Shown: piece by piece, positions 9,401-19,486 of the stretch | How positions within the stretch are numbered: position 1 is the stretch's first letter | How the letters are laid out: the number at the start of each line of letters is the position of its first letter | Source of the DNA: Morganella psychrotolerans | Lineage (GTDB): Bacteria > Pseudomonadota > Gammaproteobacteria > Enterobacterales > Enterobacteriaceae | Assembly: GCF_001676055.1 (NCBI RefSeq) | Contig: NZ_LZEX01000023.1 | Span: forward strand, 1-64,000 | Reading direction: 5' to 3' | DNA length: 64,000 nucleotides | Notes under the pieces: model-generated | What the model saw: only the letters and a program-made list of their open reading frames with translations | Databases searched by the model: none | Told to the model about the DNA's origin: nothing | Position numbers and translations under genes: made by a program

Positions 9401-10162
9401 TTGCTGCGAATTCTGGTGAGTAATGATGACGGCGTCAGTGCGCCGGGGATCCGGGCGCTTTCTGAGGCACTGCGGCGTACTTATCATGTGCAGGTTGTCG
9501 CGCCTGATCGCAACCGCAGCGGAGCATCTAACGCGCTGACGCTTGATCGCCCTCTGCGGACAGTCATTCATGAAAACGGTGATATTGCGCTGGTGGAAGG
9601 AACACCGACAGATTGTGTTTATATCGGTGCTAATCATCTGATGCGCCCGCGCCCGGAAATCGTGGTTTCCGGTATTAACTGCGGGCCGAACCTGGGTGAT
9701 GATGTTATTTACTCAGGGACTGTTGCCGCAGCAATGGAAGGGCGTCATCTCGGGTTACCGGGAATTGCCGTTTCACTCAACGGCGACACGCATTATGATA
9801 CCGCCGCACAAATCACCTGCCGCCTGCTCGCCATGTTACAGCAGGTTCCGTTGCGGGCGGGCAATATCCTTAATGTGAATGTGCCGGATGTGCCGCTCAG
9901 TGAAATCAAAGGTATAAAAGTTACCCGTTGCGGTACGCGGCGGGCACCGGACGTGGTGTACACTCAGCTGGATCCGAAAGGAAATCCGCTATACTGGCTG
10001 GGGCCTCCGGGTGATAAACTGGACGCAGGGCCGGATACTGATTTTGCCGCTGTGGATGCGGGTTATGTTTCCATCACTCCCCTGCATGTTGATTTGACTG
10101 CCTATAATGCACAGGCAAAGATTGAAGACTGGCTGAAAAAAACAGGAGAGGCAGAGGAATGA
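9401..10162 (+). CDS. surE: 5'/3'-nucleotidase SurE
   Basis: SurE is a metal-dependent nucleotidase and exopolyphosphatase linked to stationary-phase survival. The metal site is the N-terminal [14 protein letters not shown], with further ligands in [16 protein letters not shown] and [20 protein letters not shown]. The start is TTG at 9401, preceded by AAAGGAT; no ATG is available nearby and E. coli SurE starts at the equivalent residue. The 253-residue length is normal. It overlaps pcm by four bases and begins the surE-pcm-nlpD-rpoS series. Confidence 0.95.
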   Translation: MLRILVSNDDGVSAPGIRALSEALRRTYHVQVVAPDRNRSGASNALTLDRPLRTVIHENGDIALVEGTPTDCVYIGANHLMRPRPEIVVSGINCGPNLGDDVIYSGTVAAAMEGRHLGLPGIAVSLNGDTHYDTAAQITCRLLAMLQQVPLRAGNILNVNVPDVPLSEIKGIKVTRCGTRRAPDVVYTQLDPKGNPLYWLGPPGDKLDAGPDTDFAAVDAGYVSITPLHVDLTAYNAQAKIEDWLKKTGEAEE

Positions 10163-10785
10163 TCCGCCGGGTAGTACAGGATCTGATAACACAGTTACGT
10201 CAGGCAGGGATCCGTGATGAACGTCTGTTACAGGCGATGGCGGCTGTCCCCCGTGAGAATTTTGTCGATGAAGCCCTGACGCACAAAGCGTATGACAATA
10301 CGGCGCTGCCGATAGGCTACGGGCAGACAATCTCCCAGCCTTTTATGGTGGCGAGAATGACAGAACTTCTGCAACTGACGCCGCAGGCACATGTGCTGGA
10401 AATTGGTACCGGTTCCGGCTATCAGACAGCTATCCTCGCGCATCTGGCCGCTCACGTTTATTCTGTAGAACGGGTCAAAGGGCTGCAATGGCATGCCCGG
10501 CGCCGTTTAAAACAGCTGGATCTGCATAATGTTTCTGCCCGTCACGGTGACGGCTGGGAAGGCTGGTCATCCCGTGCGCCGTTTGACGGTATTATCGTTA
10601 CTGCCGCTGCCAGTGAAGTGCCGGTCGCTCTGCTCAATCAACTGGCAGATAACGGGCGGATGGTGGTGCCTGTCGGCGAACAGCAGCAGACGCTCAAATT
10701 TATCCGCCGTCAGGGCAATGATTTTCATACTCAGTCGATCGGAACTGTCCGGTTTGTTCCTCTTATCCACGGTGATTTGGGATAA
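10159..10785 (+). CDS. pcm: Protein-L-isoaspartate O-methyltransferase
   Basis: Pcm methylates isoaspartyl residues in aged proteins so they can be repaired. The SAM-binding motif is [16 protein letters not shown] (about residues 78-93), and the family block [21 protein letters not shown] lies before it. The length of 208 residues is typical of the enterobacterial enzyme. The ATG overlaps the surE stop (ATGA), so translation is coupled. Confidence 0.95.
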   Translation: MIRRVVQDLITQLRQAGIRDERLLQAMAAVPRENFVDEALTHKAYDNTALPIGYGQTISQPFMVARMTELLQLTPQAHVLEIGTGSGYQTAILAHLAAHVYSVERVKGLQWHARRRLKQLDLHNVSARHGDGWEGWSSRAPFDGIIVTAAASEVPVALLNQLADNGRMVVPVGEQQQTLKFIRRQGNDFHTQSIGTVRFVPLIHGDLG

Positions 10786-10851
10786 AAATGGCGATTTCAG
10801 TAACAACACTTTTTCATTTCGCTTAGTATCTGTTTTAATAATACAATCCTG

Positions 10852-10877
10852 CCATGCGGACGATTTTCGCATGGCGA
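10852..10877 (+). terminator. Hairpin after pcm, possible weak terminator
   Basis: The perfect 8-bp inverted repeat GCCATGCG / CGCATGGC has a nine-base loop and is followed by ATTTTCTGATT. The T tract is weak, so it may attenuate transcription or protect the pcm 3' end rather than stop transcription fully before nlpD. Confidence 0.45.
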
Positions 10878-10926
10878 TTTTCTGATTGTCAGTTTTCGCA
10901 ACGTTTCCAGTTTTGGGAGAAGAAAT

Positions 10927-12036
10927 ATGAACTCAAGAAACCCTATGAAAACAATACGATGGGTTGCTTTTGGGTCGCTGGTGAGCACGGTTTTGGCCGG
11001 ATGCTCAACGCCGTATCATGCCGCACCAATCAGTAGTGTGGAAGAGAGCAGCAGTGCGCCTGTGATGACGGCGGGCAATGACAACAGTAATTCTTCGGTT
11101 TCCACACCGATGCCGGGACGTCCGCAACTGAGTTCAGCAAATTCACAGCCTGTGAGCCGGACAGCGGTACAGCAACAACCGCGCGCCGCCAATATTCAGA
11201 CCAGCAATGATGGACGTATCCGCTATAACCGGGACTATGAGTCTATTCCGAAAGGCAGTTACAGCGGAAATACGTATACTGTTCAGCGCGGTGATACTTT
11301 ATTTTATATCGCTTATATTTCCGGATCTGACTTCCGTGAACTGGCATCACAGAACAGTATTCCCGAGCCTTACGCCCTGAACGAAGGGCAGGTGATACGG
11401 TTAAGCAATGGTGGTGGTAATAACATTGCACCGGTCAGCGGCGGTACTCAGATAGCAACAAATAAGAATACTCCGCAAAACAGGGTGGTTGATTCTCAAC
11501 CAACTAATGCGTATTCTGAATCTGCAGGCGCAACATCTGCCGGCGGTAAGATGCTGTCACCACAGGTCACCGCACAAGCGAAGGGTAACTCAGGCGCAGT
11601 CACACCAGCCGTGGTTAAGTCACCTTCAGTCACCACCAGCGCGCCTGCTGCGGTAAATAGTGGTTCCTTTAAATGGGGCTGGCCAGCGGAAGGCAATGTC
11701 ATTTCCAACTACACAGGACCTACCAGCGGTAACCGGGGTATTGATATCGGTGGTACACGTGGACAGCCTGTTTTTGCTTCAGCGCCGGGTAAGGTGGTTT
11801 ATACCGGTAATGCGTTACGCGGTTACGGCAATCTGGTTATCATCAAACATAATGATGATTTCCTGACGGCATACGCACATAACGACACCATTTTGGTTAA
11901 AGATCAGCAGGATGTTGCTGCCGGTCAGAAAATTTCCACAATGGGCAGCAGCGGAACCACATCAGTCAGATTACATTTTGAAATTCGTTACAAGGGAAAA
12001 TCAGTCAACCCGTTGCAGTATTTACCGCAGCGATAA
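10927..12036 (+). CDS. nlpD: Lipoprotein NlpD, murein hydrolase activator
   Basis: NlpD is an outer-membrane lipoprotein that activates the amidase AmiC during cell separation. The signal peptide ends in the lipobox VLAGCS (lipidated Cys about residue 26). A low-complexity Ser/Gln/Asn-rich linker follows, then a LysM peptidoglycan-binding domain (YTVQRGDTLFYIA, about 117-160), another linker, and a C-terminal LytM/M23 domain (about 265-366). The catalytic site is degenerate: GIDIGG lacks the zinc His before the Asp, and the usual HLHFE is RLHFE, as expected for an activator rather than a peptidase. In enterobacteria the main rpoS promoter lies inside nlpD. Confidence 0.95.
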   Translation: MNSRNPMKTIRWVAFGSLVSTVLAGCSTPYHAAPISSVEESSSAPVMTAGNDNSNSSVSTPMPGRPQLSSANSQPVSRTAVQQQPRAANIQTSNDGRIRYNRDYESIPKGSYSGNTYTVQRGDTLFYIAYISGSDFRELASQNSIPEPYALNEGQVIRLSNGGGNNIAPVSGGTQIATNKNTPQNRVVDSQPTNAYSESAGATSAGGKMLSPQVTAQAKGNSGAVTPAVVKSPSVTTSAPAAVNSGSFKWGWPAEGNVISNYTGPTSGNRGIDIGGTRGQPVFASAPGKVVYTGNALRGYGNLVIIKHNDDFLTAYAHNDTILVKDQQDVAAGQKISTMGSSGTTSVRLHFEIRYKGKSVNPLQYLPQR

Positions 12037-12086
12037 ACGGCAGAACAGCTTGTTCTGCCTGAATTATCTAGGGTAGGAGCAAGCTG

Positions 12087-13088
12087 ATGAGCCGTAATTC
12101 ACTGAATGTTAACGAGTCATACGACGAAACATTTGTCGCAGAGCAAGCTGAAACTGAGGAAGAAGATGCGCTGTTTGATGAAAAACAGCTATCAGAAGAG
12201 GCGGAGCAGGATGATCTCAGCTCTGATATTGAGTTATCTCAGAATGTCAGTCAGCGTGTTCTGGATGCCACTCAGATTTACCTGGGTGAGATAGGTTTTT
12301 CACCGCTGCTCAGCGCAGAAGAAGAAGTTTTTTTTGCACGACGCGCATTGCGGGGCGATCCCGCTGCGCGCCAGCGTATGATTGAAAGTAACCTCCGTCT
12401 GGTGGTTAAAATCTCACGTCGCTACAGTAACCGTGGTCTGGCGCTTCTGGATCTTATTGAAGAGGGAAACCTCGGATTGATCCGTGCTGTTGAAAAATTT
12501 GATCCGGAAAAAGGATTCCGCTTTTCAACCTATGCCACCTGGTGGATCCGTCAGACTATTGAACGGGCTATCATGAACCAGACCCGCACCATCCGCCTGC
12601 CAATTCACATTGTTAAAGAACTGAACGTTTACCTGCGAACTGCCCGTGAATTAGCACAGAAATTCGACCATGAACCTACTGCGGAAGAAATAGCATTACA
12701 GCTTGATCGTCCGGTGGATGATGTCACCCGTATGCTGCGTCTTAATGAGCGCATTACGTCAGTGGATACGCCGGTCGGCGCAGATTCAGATAAAGTGCTG
12801 CTGGATATTTTATCTGATGAGAATGAGGTAACACCGGAAAACCGCCTTCAGGATAACAATATGCAGCAGAGTATTGTTAAGTGGCTGTTTGAGCTCAATC
12901 CGAAGCAACGGGAAGTTCTTGCCCGCCGTTTCGGGCTGCTGGGCTATGAAGCGGCAACACTGGAAGATGTGGGGCGCGAAATAGGATTAACCCGTGAGCG
13001 TGTGCGTCAGATTCAGGTGGAAGGATTGCGCCGCCTGAAAGACATTCTGCATAATCATGGGTTATGTGAGAATTCATTATTCAACTAA
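12087..13088 (+). CDS. rpoS: RNA polymerase sigma factor RpoS (sigma-38)
   Basis: RpoS directs transcription in stationary phase and general stress. The 333-residue protein has an acidic N-terminus, region 1.2 ([20 protein letters not shown]), the highly conserved region 2 ([20 protein letters not shown] onward, with [15 protein letters not shown] for -10 recognition and melting), region 3, and the region 4.2 helix-turn-helix [20 protein letters not shown]. Length and sequence are close to E. coli RpoS (330 residues). The ribosome site is GTAGGAG. It follows nlpD by 50 bases and converges on mutS. Confidence 0.97.
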   Translation: MSRNSLNVNESYDETFVAEQAETEEEDALFDEKQLSEEAEQDDLSSDIELSQNVSQRVLDATQIYLGEIGFSPLLSAEEEVFFARRALRGDPAARQRMIESNLRLVVKISRRYSNRGLALLDLIEEGNLGLIRAVEKFDPEKGFRFSTYATWWIRQTIERAIMNQTRTIRLPIHIVKELNVYLRTARELAQKFDHEPTAEEIALQLDRPVDDVTRMLRLNERITSVDTPVGADSDKVLLDILSDENEVTPENRLQDNNMQQSIVKWLFELNPKQREVLARRFGLLGYEAATLEDVGREIGLTRERVRQIQVEGLRRLKDILHNHGLCENSLFN

Positions 13089-13177
13089 TTGACCAGATGA
13101 ATGATGCTTCTCAAAAATCGTCACGAGTAATAAGTTAAAGAATACTATTTAACGGTAGATAGTAACGGTAAATAATA

Positions 13178-13208
13178 AAAAGGGGGAATCGCTTCCCCCT
13201 TTTCGCTG
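13178..13208. terminator. Bidirectional terminator between rpoS and mutS
   Basis: An 11-bp perfect stem AAAAGGGGGAA / TTCCCCCTTTT with loop TCGC lies between the convergent genes and supplies a T tract on either strand. Confidence 0.9.
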
Positions 13209-13223
13209 TTTTTTTTGAGAGTT

Positions 13224-15785
13224 TCAGAGCATATCTTTCAGGCGATACAGTAAGTCCAGCGCCTGGCGCGGTGTCAGCGAGTCCGGATTGACAGCCGCCA
13301 GCGCATCCAGCGCAGGGGAGGACTCTTCGGGGCTATCCAGCAGTGTCATTTGCGGTGTATCCACATGACCGGCCGTTGCATTCAGTGACAGTGTTTCAAG
13401 CTCCCGCAGTTTCTGTTTTGCCCGTTTAATCACATCACGCGGTACACCGGCGAGCAATGCAACCGCCAAACCATAGCTTTTACTTGCCGCACCATCCTGC
13501 ACACTGTGCATAAACGCGATAGTATCGCCGTGTTCAACGGCATCAAGATGAATATTCGCCACACCTTCCAGTTTTTCCGGCAGCGTTGTCAGCTCAAAAT
13601 AGTGAGTGGCAAACAGAGTCAGTGCTTTAATTCGGTTTGCCAGGCTCTCTGCACATGCCCAGGCAAGAGAGAGCCCGTCATAAGTGGATGTGCCGCGCCC
13701 GATTTCATCCATCAGTACCAGGCTTTGCTCCGTGGCATTATGGAGGATATTGGCGGTTTCCGTCATTTCCACCATAAAGGTGGAGCGGCCTGATGCGAGA
13801 TCATCAGATGCGCCGACACGCGTGAAAATCCGGTCTACCGGGCCAATCAGTGCTTTTTCCGCCGGCACAAAGCTACCGATATACGCCAGTAAGGTGATCA
13901 GCGCAGTTTGCCGCATATAGGTACTTTTACCGCCCATATTCGGACCGGTAATGATTAGCAGACGGCGCTGTGGTGACATGGTCAGCGGGTTGGCGATAAA
14001 CGGCTCTGCCAGCACATGTTCAACCACCGGATGGCGTCCGCCGGTTATCCGGATACCGGTTTTATCTGTCAGTTGCGGGCAGGTATAGTTCAGTGTCTCA
14101 GCCCGCTCCGCGAGGTTAGTCAGTACATCCAGCTCCGCCAGTGTATCGGAGCTGCGTTGCAGCGCTTCCAAATGCGGCAGCAGCAGATCAAACAGCTCTT
14201 CGTACAGCCCTTTTTCAATCGCAAGTGCCTTGCTCTTGGATGTCAGAACTTTATCTTCATACTCTTTCAGTTCGGGAATAATGTAGCGCTCGGCATTTTT
14301 CAGTGTCTGGCGACGCACATAGTGGATTGGCACCAGATGACTCTGTCCGCGGCTGACCTGAATATAGTAGCCGTGAACGCCGTTGAACCCGACTTTCAGC
14401 GTATCAAGACCCAGTTTTTCCCGCTCACGGATTTCCAGCCTGTCGAGATAATCAGTTGCTCCGTCTGCCAGCGCGCGCCATTCATCCAGCTCTTCGTTAT
14501 AACCCGGAGCGATAACGCCACCGTCACGCACCAGTACCGGAGGTGCTTCCACGACAGCCCGTTCCAGCAGCGCCTGTAATTCATCAAACTGACCTATACG
14601 TTTTTGTAATGTTTCAATATAGGGATCAGTAATACTGTTCAGCTGTGCCTGAATATCCGGATATTGTGTGAAGGCATGACGCATCCTGGCCAGATCCCGC
14701 GGGCGGGCGGTACGCAGGGCAAGGCGCGCAAGAACACGTTCCAGATCGCCGATTTGGCGCAGAAACGGCTGGATATCAGGGCTGATGCCCATCAGTGCGC
14801 CGATCGTTTTCTGGCGGTTTTCCAGCACAGTGCGATCCCGCAGCGGGGAGTGCAGCCAGCGCTTGAGCATCCGGCTACCCATTGGTGTGACGCACAGATC
14901 CAGCACTGATGAGAGTGTATTGTCTGTTCCGCCGCTCAGGTTTTGGGTGATTTCCAGATTACGGCGGGTGGCGGCATCGAGGATCACATTTTCCTGAAGG
15001 TTTTCCAGCGTCACACTGCGGATATGTGGCAGAGAGGTGCGCTGAGTATCTTTTACGTATTGCAGCAGACAGCCCGCCGCCTGTAATGCAAGAGGTGCAT
15101 TTTCCACACCGAACCCGTGCAGGTCGCGGGTACCGAACTGTAAGTTCAGCTGCTGGCGGGCGGTATCAATTTCAAATTCCCAGAGAGGGCGGCGGCGCAG
15201 ACCCTGCTGATGCTGAATAACAGCAAAATCAGCCATATCTTCCGGATAGAGCAATTCGGCAGGGCGCGTGCGTTGCAATTCTGCTGCCATCGCCTCTTTA
15301 TCTTCCAGCTGTAAAATACGAAAGCGGCCGGATGTAATATCCAGTGTGGCGTAACCGAACCCGCGGGCATCCTGCCAGACTGCTGCCAGCAGGTTATCCT
15401 GACGCTCCTGTAACAGAGCCTCATCACTGACTGTCCCGGGGGTCACAATGCGGATTACTTTGCGTTCAACCGGTCCTTTGCTGGTGGCAGGATCGCCGAT
15501 TTGTTCGCAAATCGCCACTGACTCCCCGAGCTGTACCAATTTTGCCAGATACCCTTCCACGGCATGATGGGGTACACCCGCCATCGGAATAGGTTGCCCG
15601 GCAGTCTGACCGCGTTTGGTCAGCGAAATATCCAGCAACTGCGATGCACGCTTGGCATCGTCAAAAAACAGCTCATAGAAATCCCCCATGCGGTAAAACA
15701 TCAGGATATCAGGGTGCTGGGCTTTCAGCCGGAAGTACTGCTGCATCATAGGGGTGTGTGAGTCAAGATTCTGGTTGTCAGTCAT
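13224..15785 (-). CDS. mutS: DNA mismatch repair protein MutS
   Basis: MutS recognises base mismatches and starts methyl-directed repair with MutL and MutH. The N-terminal mismatch-binding domain carries the Phe-X-Glu wedge in [13 protein letters not shown] (about residue 35). The C-terminal ATPase has Walker [14 protein letters not shown] and Walker [17 protein letters not shown], plus the composite-site Ser/His region FATHYFELT. The 853-residue length equals that of E. coli MutS. A typical C-terminal tetramerisation tail ends in [15 protein letters not shown]. The rpoS-mutS neighbourhood is conserved, but the two genes here are directly adjacent without intervening accessory genes. Confidence 0.97.
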   Translation of the reverse strand: MTDNQNLDSHTPMMQQYFRLKAQHPDILMFYRMGDFYELFFDDAKRASQLLDISLTKRGQTAGQPIPMAGVPHHAVEGYLAKLVQLGESVAICEQIGDPATSKGPVERKVIRIVTPGTVSDEALLQERQDNLLAAVWQDARGFGYATLDITSGRFRILQLEDKEAMAAELQRTRPAELLYPEDMADFAVIQHQQGLRRRPLWEFEIDTARQQLNLQFGTRDLHGFGVENAPLALQAAGCLLQYVKDTQRTSLPHIRSVTLENLQENVILDAATRRNLEITQNLSGGTDNTLSSVLDLCVTPMGSRMLKRWLHSPLRDRTVLENRQKTIGALMGISPDIQPFLRQIGDLERVLARLALRTARPRDLARMRHAFTQYPDIQAQLNSITDPYIETLQKRIGQFDELQALLERAVVEAPPVLVRDGGVIAPGYNEELDEWRALADGATDYLDRLEIREREKLGLDTLKVGFNGVHGYYIQVSRGQSHLVPIHYVRRQTLKNAERYIIPELKEYEDKVLTSKSKALAIEKGLYEELFDLLLPHLEALQRSSDTLAELDVLTNLAERAETLNYTCPQLTDKTGIRITGGRHPVVEHVLAEPFIANPLTMSPQRRLLIITGPNMGGKSTYMRQTALITLLAYIGSFVPAEKALIGPVDRIFTRVGASDDLASGRSTFMVEMTETANILHNATEQSLVLMDEIGRGTSTYDGLSLAWACAESLANRIKALTLFATHYFELTTLPEKLEGVANIHLDAVEHGDTIAFMHSVQDGAASKSYGLAVALLAGVPRDVIKRAKQKLRELETLSLNATAGHVDTPQMTLLDSPEESSPALDALAAVNPDSLTPRQALDLLYRLKDML

Positions 15786-16004
15786 AGGTATTCTGTGGGC
15801 ACGCTGAAAAAGTTGTTATTTATCAACCATCCGCATTGCGGTACGGTTTTCGCCAATACGTTTAAAATAGCACAGATTCTGATGAAAAAGGGACATCCTT
15901 TATACCAGAGTTGAGAATTATCGGAAAAGGTGAAGCGGGATCGCAGGTTTCAGTTTTCCTGCGCCTAAAATGGTTTTTAGTACTAAGTGATAATCAAACG
16001 TAAT

Positions 16005-16038
16005 CAAAAAAGCCACGTAATTTTCATTACGTGGCTTT
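16005..16038 (-). terminator. Strong leftward intrinsic terminator
   Basis: The 12-bp perfect stem AAAGCCACGTAA / TTACGTGGCTTT is followed on the minus strand by a run of six T. On the plus strand it is followed by GGGAGGG, so it is built to stop leftward transcripts. No leftward protein gene ends within 500 bases, which implies a non-coding transcript or a long 3' UTR. Confidence 0.7.
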
Positions 16039-16100
16039 GGGAGGGTAATAACTGATATAAAAATATCAGTTATTTTACTATTAAACGCGTTATTACAAAC
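16005..16100 (-). ncRNA. Candidate small RNA, 3' part with two hairpins
   Basis: On the minus strand a perfect 12-bp hairpin (AATAACTGATAT / ATATCAGTTATT, 16047-16074) is followed by the pyrimidine-rich spacer ACCCTCCC and then the strong terminator hairpin. Hairpin, CCUCC-like single-stranded seed and poly-U terminator is an arrangement seen in many Hfq-dependent small RNAs. I do not recognise the RNA, and the 5' end is unknown. It could instead be the 3' UTR of the gene ending at 16571. Confidence 0.3.
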
Positions 16101-16570
16101 TACATCACAGATAAACGGTTAATTTGATTTTAAATATTGAGCGGAGTTCTAATCCATGAACAGACACTCTCTATTTATGTGAGTTAACAGTGTTATATAC
16201 GGGCTGCTATCCGTAGTTTTAAATATCAACTCAGTAACGCTACACTCAGAACTAATAAGGGTGCCGAACTGTTTTCATATCTTAACAAAAAGAATATGAG
16301 GTACTATTAACGGTTGCTCAGGCACAATGTCCGCTTTTACTTAATACTTATATAACGAAGTATCTTGTTATCAACAATAATAACTATCTTAAGTAAAAAG
16401 GTTTTATCTTATGTGCTTAGCCCTAATTTAGAACATTTTACGATAATATCAACAAGTAAATGTAAAATTTGTTTTAATTAGGTAAACACCTCACTTTTTT
16501 ACTCTGTATTCAGCGGGAGTCTATTATTGTTTTGTTAATTAACATATGTGAATCTGTGATGTAGCATTTA

Positions 16571-17023
16571 TTATACTTCTGAGTAAGTAATTGATTTTAC
16601 GGTATACTTACCATTTGCATCTTCACCAGCCTGGAAGATATACAGACGGCCTGAGATAAAGAAGAAATTGAATGTTCTGTGATCTTCCAGATCAAAAATT
16701 ATCTCGGTTGAAGAGACTAATCCACCGTTCGTGGTCGAAAAGAGCTCCATAGATTTGCCTTCGAAGCTAACTGCACAGAGGTAAGTTGTGGCAGTAAGGT
16801 CATCATAAGCAGCCTGCATAATATCATAATAACGACCGAAGTTTTTGATAACAACACTTTCACCAAGCGTACCATTATCATAAATAGGCTTGATCAGATA
16901 ATTACCGCCTTGATCTTCTGACAGAAGATAACTTTTCTTGCCAACCTGATATACAACAGTTATTGGATAAACATGTCCGAATTCACCTTTGTCAACTGTC
17001 CTAATTGTAGTTTTACGAGCCAT
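16571..17023 (-). CDS. Hypothetical 150-residue cytosolic protein
   Basis: I do not recognise this protein. The start at 17023 is chosen because GGAG sits just upstream; longer readings to 17101 lack a ribosome site. The 150 residues have no signal peptide or membrane span. They are rich in Tyr, Thr, Gly and aromatic beta-strand patterns, with repeated short motifs of the type G-K-S/T-Y or G-N-Y (KKSYLLSEDQGGNYLIKPIY, NGKYTVKSITYSEV). This suggests an all-beta fold, perhaps lectin-like or a single propeller-type repeat unit. It stands alone between long AT-rich gaps, suggesting acquired or accessory DNA. Confidence 0.6.
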   Translation of the reverse strand: MARKTTIRTVDKGEFGHVYPITVVYQVGKKSYLLSEDQGGNYLIKPIYDNGTLGESVVIKNFGRYYDIMQAAYDDLTATTYLCAVSFEGKSMELFSTTNGGLVSSTEIIFDLEDHRTFNFFFISGRLYIFQAGEDANGKYTVKSITYSEV

Positions 17024-17349
17024 GATATTACTCCTTTCGGGGTTATGCGTAGTATTACGCGGTTCGGTAATAGTTATAAGGGAATGGCGTAATGTCCGCA
17101 ATATTGAAAGTTAATGCTCTTGTTATTTTAATTGTTGCAAATAAAATAAAAAATAAATAAATATTACATGTGTTTTTTATTTGTATTTTATAAAATATAA
17201 AATGATAACTCATTGTCATTATCGCAACACGTAATAATACCATTGGGTTTATAGCAATAATTGTTAATATCCGCACATAATGTTCGCAATTTAAGGCGTT
17301 TAGTCGTTAGAATTCATCACCATTTAATTAAATAATACCGGCTTATATT
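17024..17349. other. AT-rich divergent promoter region
   Basis: This 326-bp gap separates the leftward orphan gene from the rightward barrel gene. It is very AT-rich, with runs such as AAATAAAATAAAAAATAAAT, and should contain both promoters. I could not single out one promoter or operator. Confidence 0.4.
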
Positions 17350-18345
17350 ATGTTACGCCCGATACTCCATTCCCTGATTATTACCGGCTCCCTGAGTCTG
17401 AGCGCTTTTGCCTTTGCTGACGGGCCTTTACTGTCATTAAGTGTCAGCCAATCCGGCGGCGCATCACAAAATGATGATGGTTCAATTGATGCGACGCGCC
17501 CGACTGAATCCCAATCCCGTATTCTGCCTATCTGGGGGGATGAAGCCCGCGCCAGGGGATATGATATCCCGGAGCCGTTTGGTGTCGGCTATAACTATAT
17601 GAATTTGCGTCAGGATATAGTGGTAGATAAGATTGGTTTTATTATGCCCAAAAACCCGGAGACTGCAGGGGCGTTATCTATAGATGCCGGGCATACCAGA
17701 GAAAAAAGTGAAACGCACATGCTGAAACTGGATTCCTGGGTATTTCCGTTTATGAATGTCTATGGTTTGTATGGAAAAACTAAAGGTAAATCTCATACCA
17801 TACTTAATGGTGGGTCGTTTGATCTCGGCTTCACTCAATTACCGTTGGAATTTTTGGAAGGTCAGCCATTTGATCTCGATTTTGAAGGGAAAACATATGG
17901 TGCGGGTATAACACTCGCTGGTGGGTATGAGCAATTTTTTACTACTGTCGATATTAATTATACCAAAACAAACCTGGATATTCTTGACGGGGATATTAAA
18001 GCACTGGTTATTTCACCACGTGTTGGTTATGAATTTGTATTTTCACCGTTAATTGCCGGACAGGGTAATACAAAATTACAGGTCTGGACCGGAGCGATGT
18101 ATCAGGATATTACTCAACGCTTTAGAGGTGATATTAGTGGATTGAGTTTACCGGGACAATTTCAGGACTTTGTGAATATGCTGGATGACCCGGATATGAA
18201 ATTCGATGTTGAACAGCATCTTGCTCATAAATGGAGCAATTTAGTCGGCGCCCGTTTAGAAGTCACCCGCAATTTTAATATAATCTCAGAAGTGGGTTTT
18301 AATAATCGTAATAGTTTCTTTATCTCCGGCGAGTTCCGTTTTTAA
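17350..18345 (+). CDS. Predicted outer-membrane beta-barrel protein
   Basis: A 331-residue exported protein with an N-terminal signal peptide (LIITGSLSLSAFAFA, cleaved before DGPLL). The rest has alternating hydrophobic strands, Gly- and aromatic-rich, and ends in SGEFRF; a terminal Phe is the classical signal for insertion by the Bam complex. I do not recognise a named family. The gene overlaps the next barrel gene by one base and is followed by a DUF4056 lipoprotein, so the three look like one envelope operon. Localisation is well supported; function is unknown. Confidence 0.7.
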   Translation: MLRPILHSLIITGSLSLSAFAFADGPLLSLSVSQSGGASQNDDGSIDATRPTESQSRILPIWGDEARARGYDIPEPFGVGYNYMNLRQDIVVDKIGFIMPKNPETAGALSIDAGHTREKSETHMLKLDSWVFPFMNVYGLYGKTKGKSHTILNGGSFDLGFTQLPLEFLEGQPFDLDFEGKTYGAGITLAGGYEQFFTTVDINYTKTNLDILDGDIKALVISPRVGYEFVFSPLIAGQGNTKLQVWTGAMYQDITQRFRGDISGLSLPGQFQDFVNMLDDPDMKFDVEQHLAHKWSNLVGARLEVTRNFNIISEVGFNNRNSFFISGEFRF

Positions 18346-19486
18346 TGACGTTTCGTATTTACGTTACCGGGCTGGTACTGACCGGCCTGGTAACGGCGCA
18401 TACAGCAACTGCCTCCGTTTTACCTTCCCGCGACGACATTGATCATGCGTTGTCCGGGCTTGGCAGTAATAATCAGTTTGATCGCAGTAAAACCATTGAC
18501 TGGGGTGTATTACCCGGTCCTTTTTATACCCCGGAGCTGGAATTAGGTGTCGGGGTTGCATTGGTGGGGATGTATCAGGCGGACCGTGCTCCGGAGAGTA
18601 AAATTTCCACACTGTCACTCAGCGGATTTGCATCATCAACCGGGGCTTTCGGGCTGAATCTGAATAACTATACCTATCTTGATGATGACCGCTGGCGTTT
18701 TTATCTGAGCGGCACTCTCAATAATGTGCCGACAAATTATTGGGGAAAAGGTTATCAGGCCGGGCGCATAAAGACCATCTCGCTGAATATAAGTCACAGC
18801 AGCTGCGGCTGACGCCGTCACTGTTGCGCCGTGTGGCTGATAATACGTATCTGGGATTGGGCTGGGATTTCAGCACCCTGAATGTTGCTTCACCGGATAA
18901 ACCATTCCGTGATTATATGGCAGTAAATAATGTTGGCTCACATTCGGTAAATTCCGGCGTCAGTGCCACATTCAGCTATGACAGCCGGGATTTTCTGCCG
19001 AATGCGCGTCACGGACAGGCGCTTGATCTCCGCTATACTTATTATGCGCCGTCAATCGGCAGTGACAGCCGCTTTAATACCACTGAAATTCAGTACAATT
19101 ATTATTATCCGCTGGATGAAAAAAACGTTCTGGCGTTTGATAATTTTGTGCGTTTTGCGTCCGGCGATGTGCCGTGGGATCAGCTCTCTCATCTGGGCAA
19201 CGGGCGGCAGATGCGTGGTTATTATGATGGTCGTTATCAGGATAATCATATTTTTGCCACTCAGGTGGAATACCGGCGCAAACTGGACTGGCGGCACGGT
19301 ATTGTGTTCTGGGCGGGCAGCGGAACAATGAGTGACAGCGCACGTCATCTCGGCGGCGGTCACTGGTTGCCGAATGCGGGCGTGGGTTACCGGTTTGAAT
19401 TTAAACCGCGGATGAATGTGCGGCTCGATTTTGGTGTCGGTAAGCAGAGCAGCGGATTTTATTTCCAGGTCGGGGAAGCGTTCTGA
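18345..19486 (+). pseudogene. BamA/TamA-type surface antigen, single-base frameshift
   Basis: Two overlapping reading frames together encode one outer-membrane barrel of the bacterial surface antigen (D15) type. Frame one runs from a signal peptide (LVLTGLVTAHTATA) through GPFYTPELELGVGVA, an N-terminal beta strand typical of the family, to NYWGKGYQAGR. Frame two resumes with KDHLAEYKSQQLRLTPSLLR and continues through FSYDSRDFLPNARHGQ (the conserved DSRD-P-N-G motif) to the C-terminal FYFQVGEAF with terminal Phe. The break is at about 18765-18771, where CGCATAAAG appears to lack one base. The span is 1,142 bases; one more gives 380 residues. Either a sequencing error or a disrupted gene. Confidence 0.75.

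Larger units (their letters stand above)
15786..16570. other. 785-bp AT-rich gap with two strong hairpins
   Basis: No credible protein gene is visible between mutS and the orphan protein gene. The gap contains two perfect hairpins near 16005-16074, listed separately. The stretch 16075-16560 is strongly AT-rich with dense stops, which suggests an insertion/deletion hot spot or an H-NS-type silenced region. Confidence 0.5.

Noticed and set aside
14016-14579. 187-codon rightward frame opposite mutS
   Set aside because: mutS on the other strand is certain; this frame has no ribosome site or family features.
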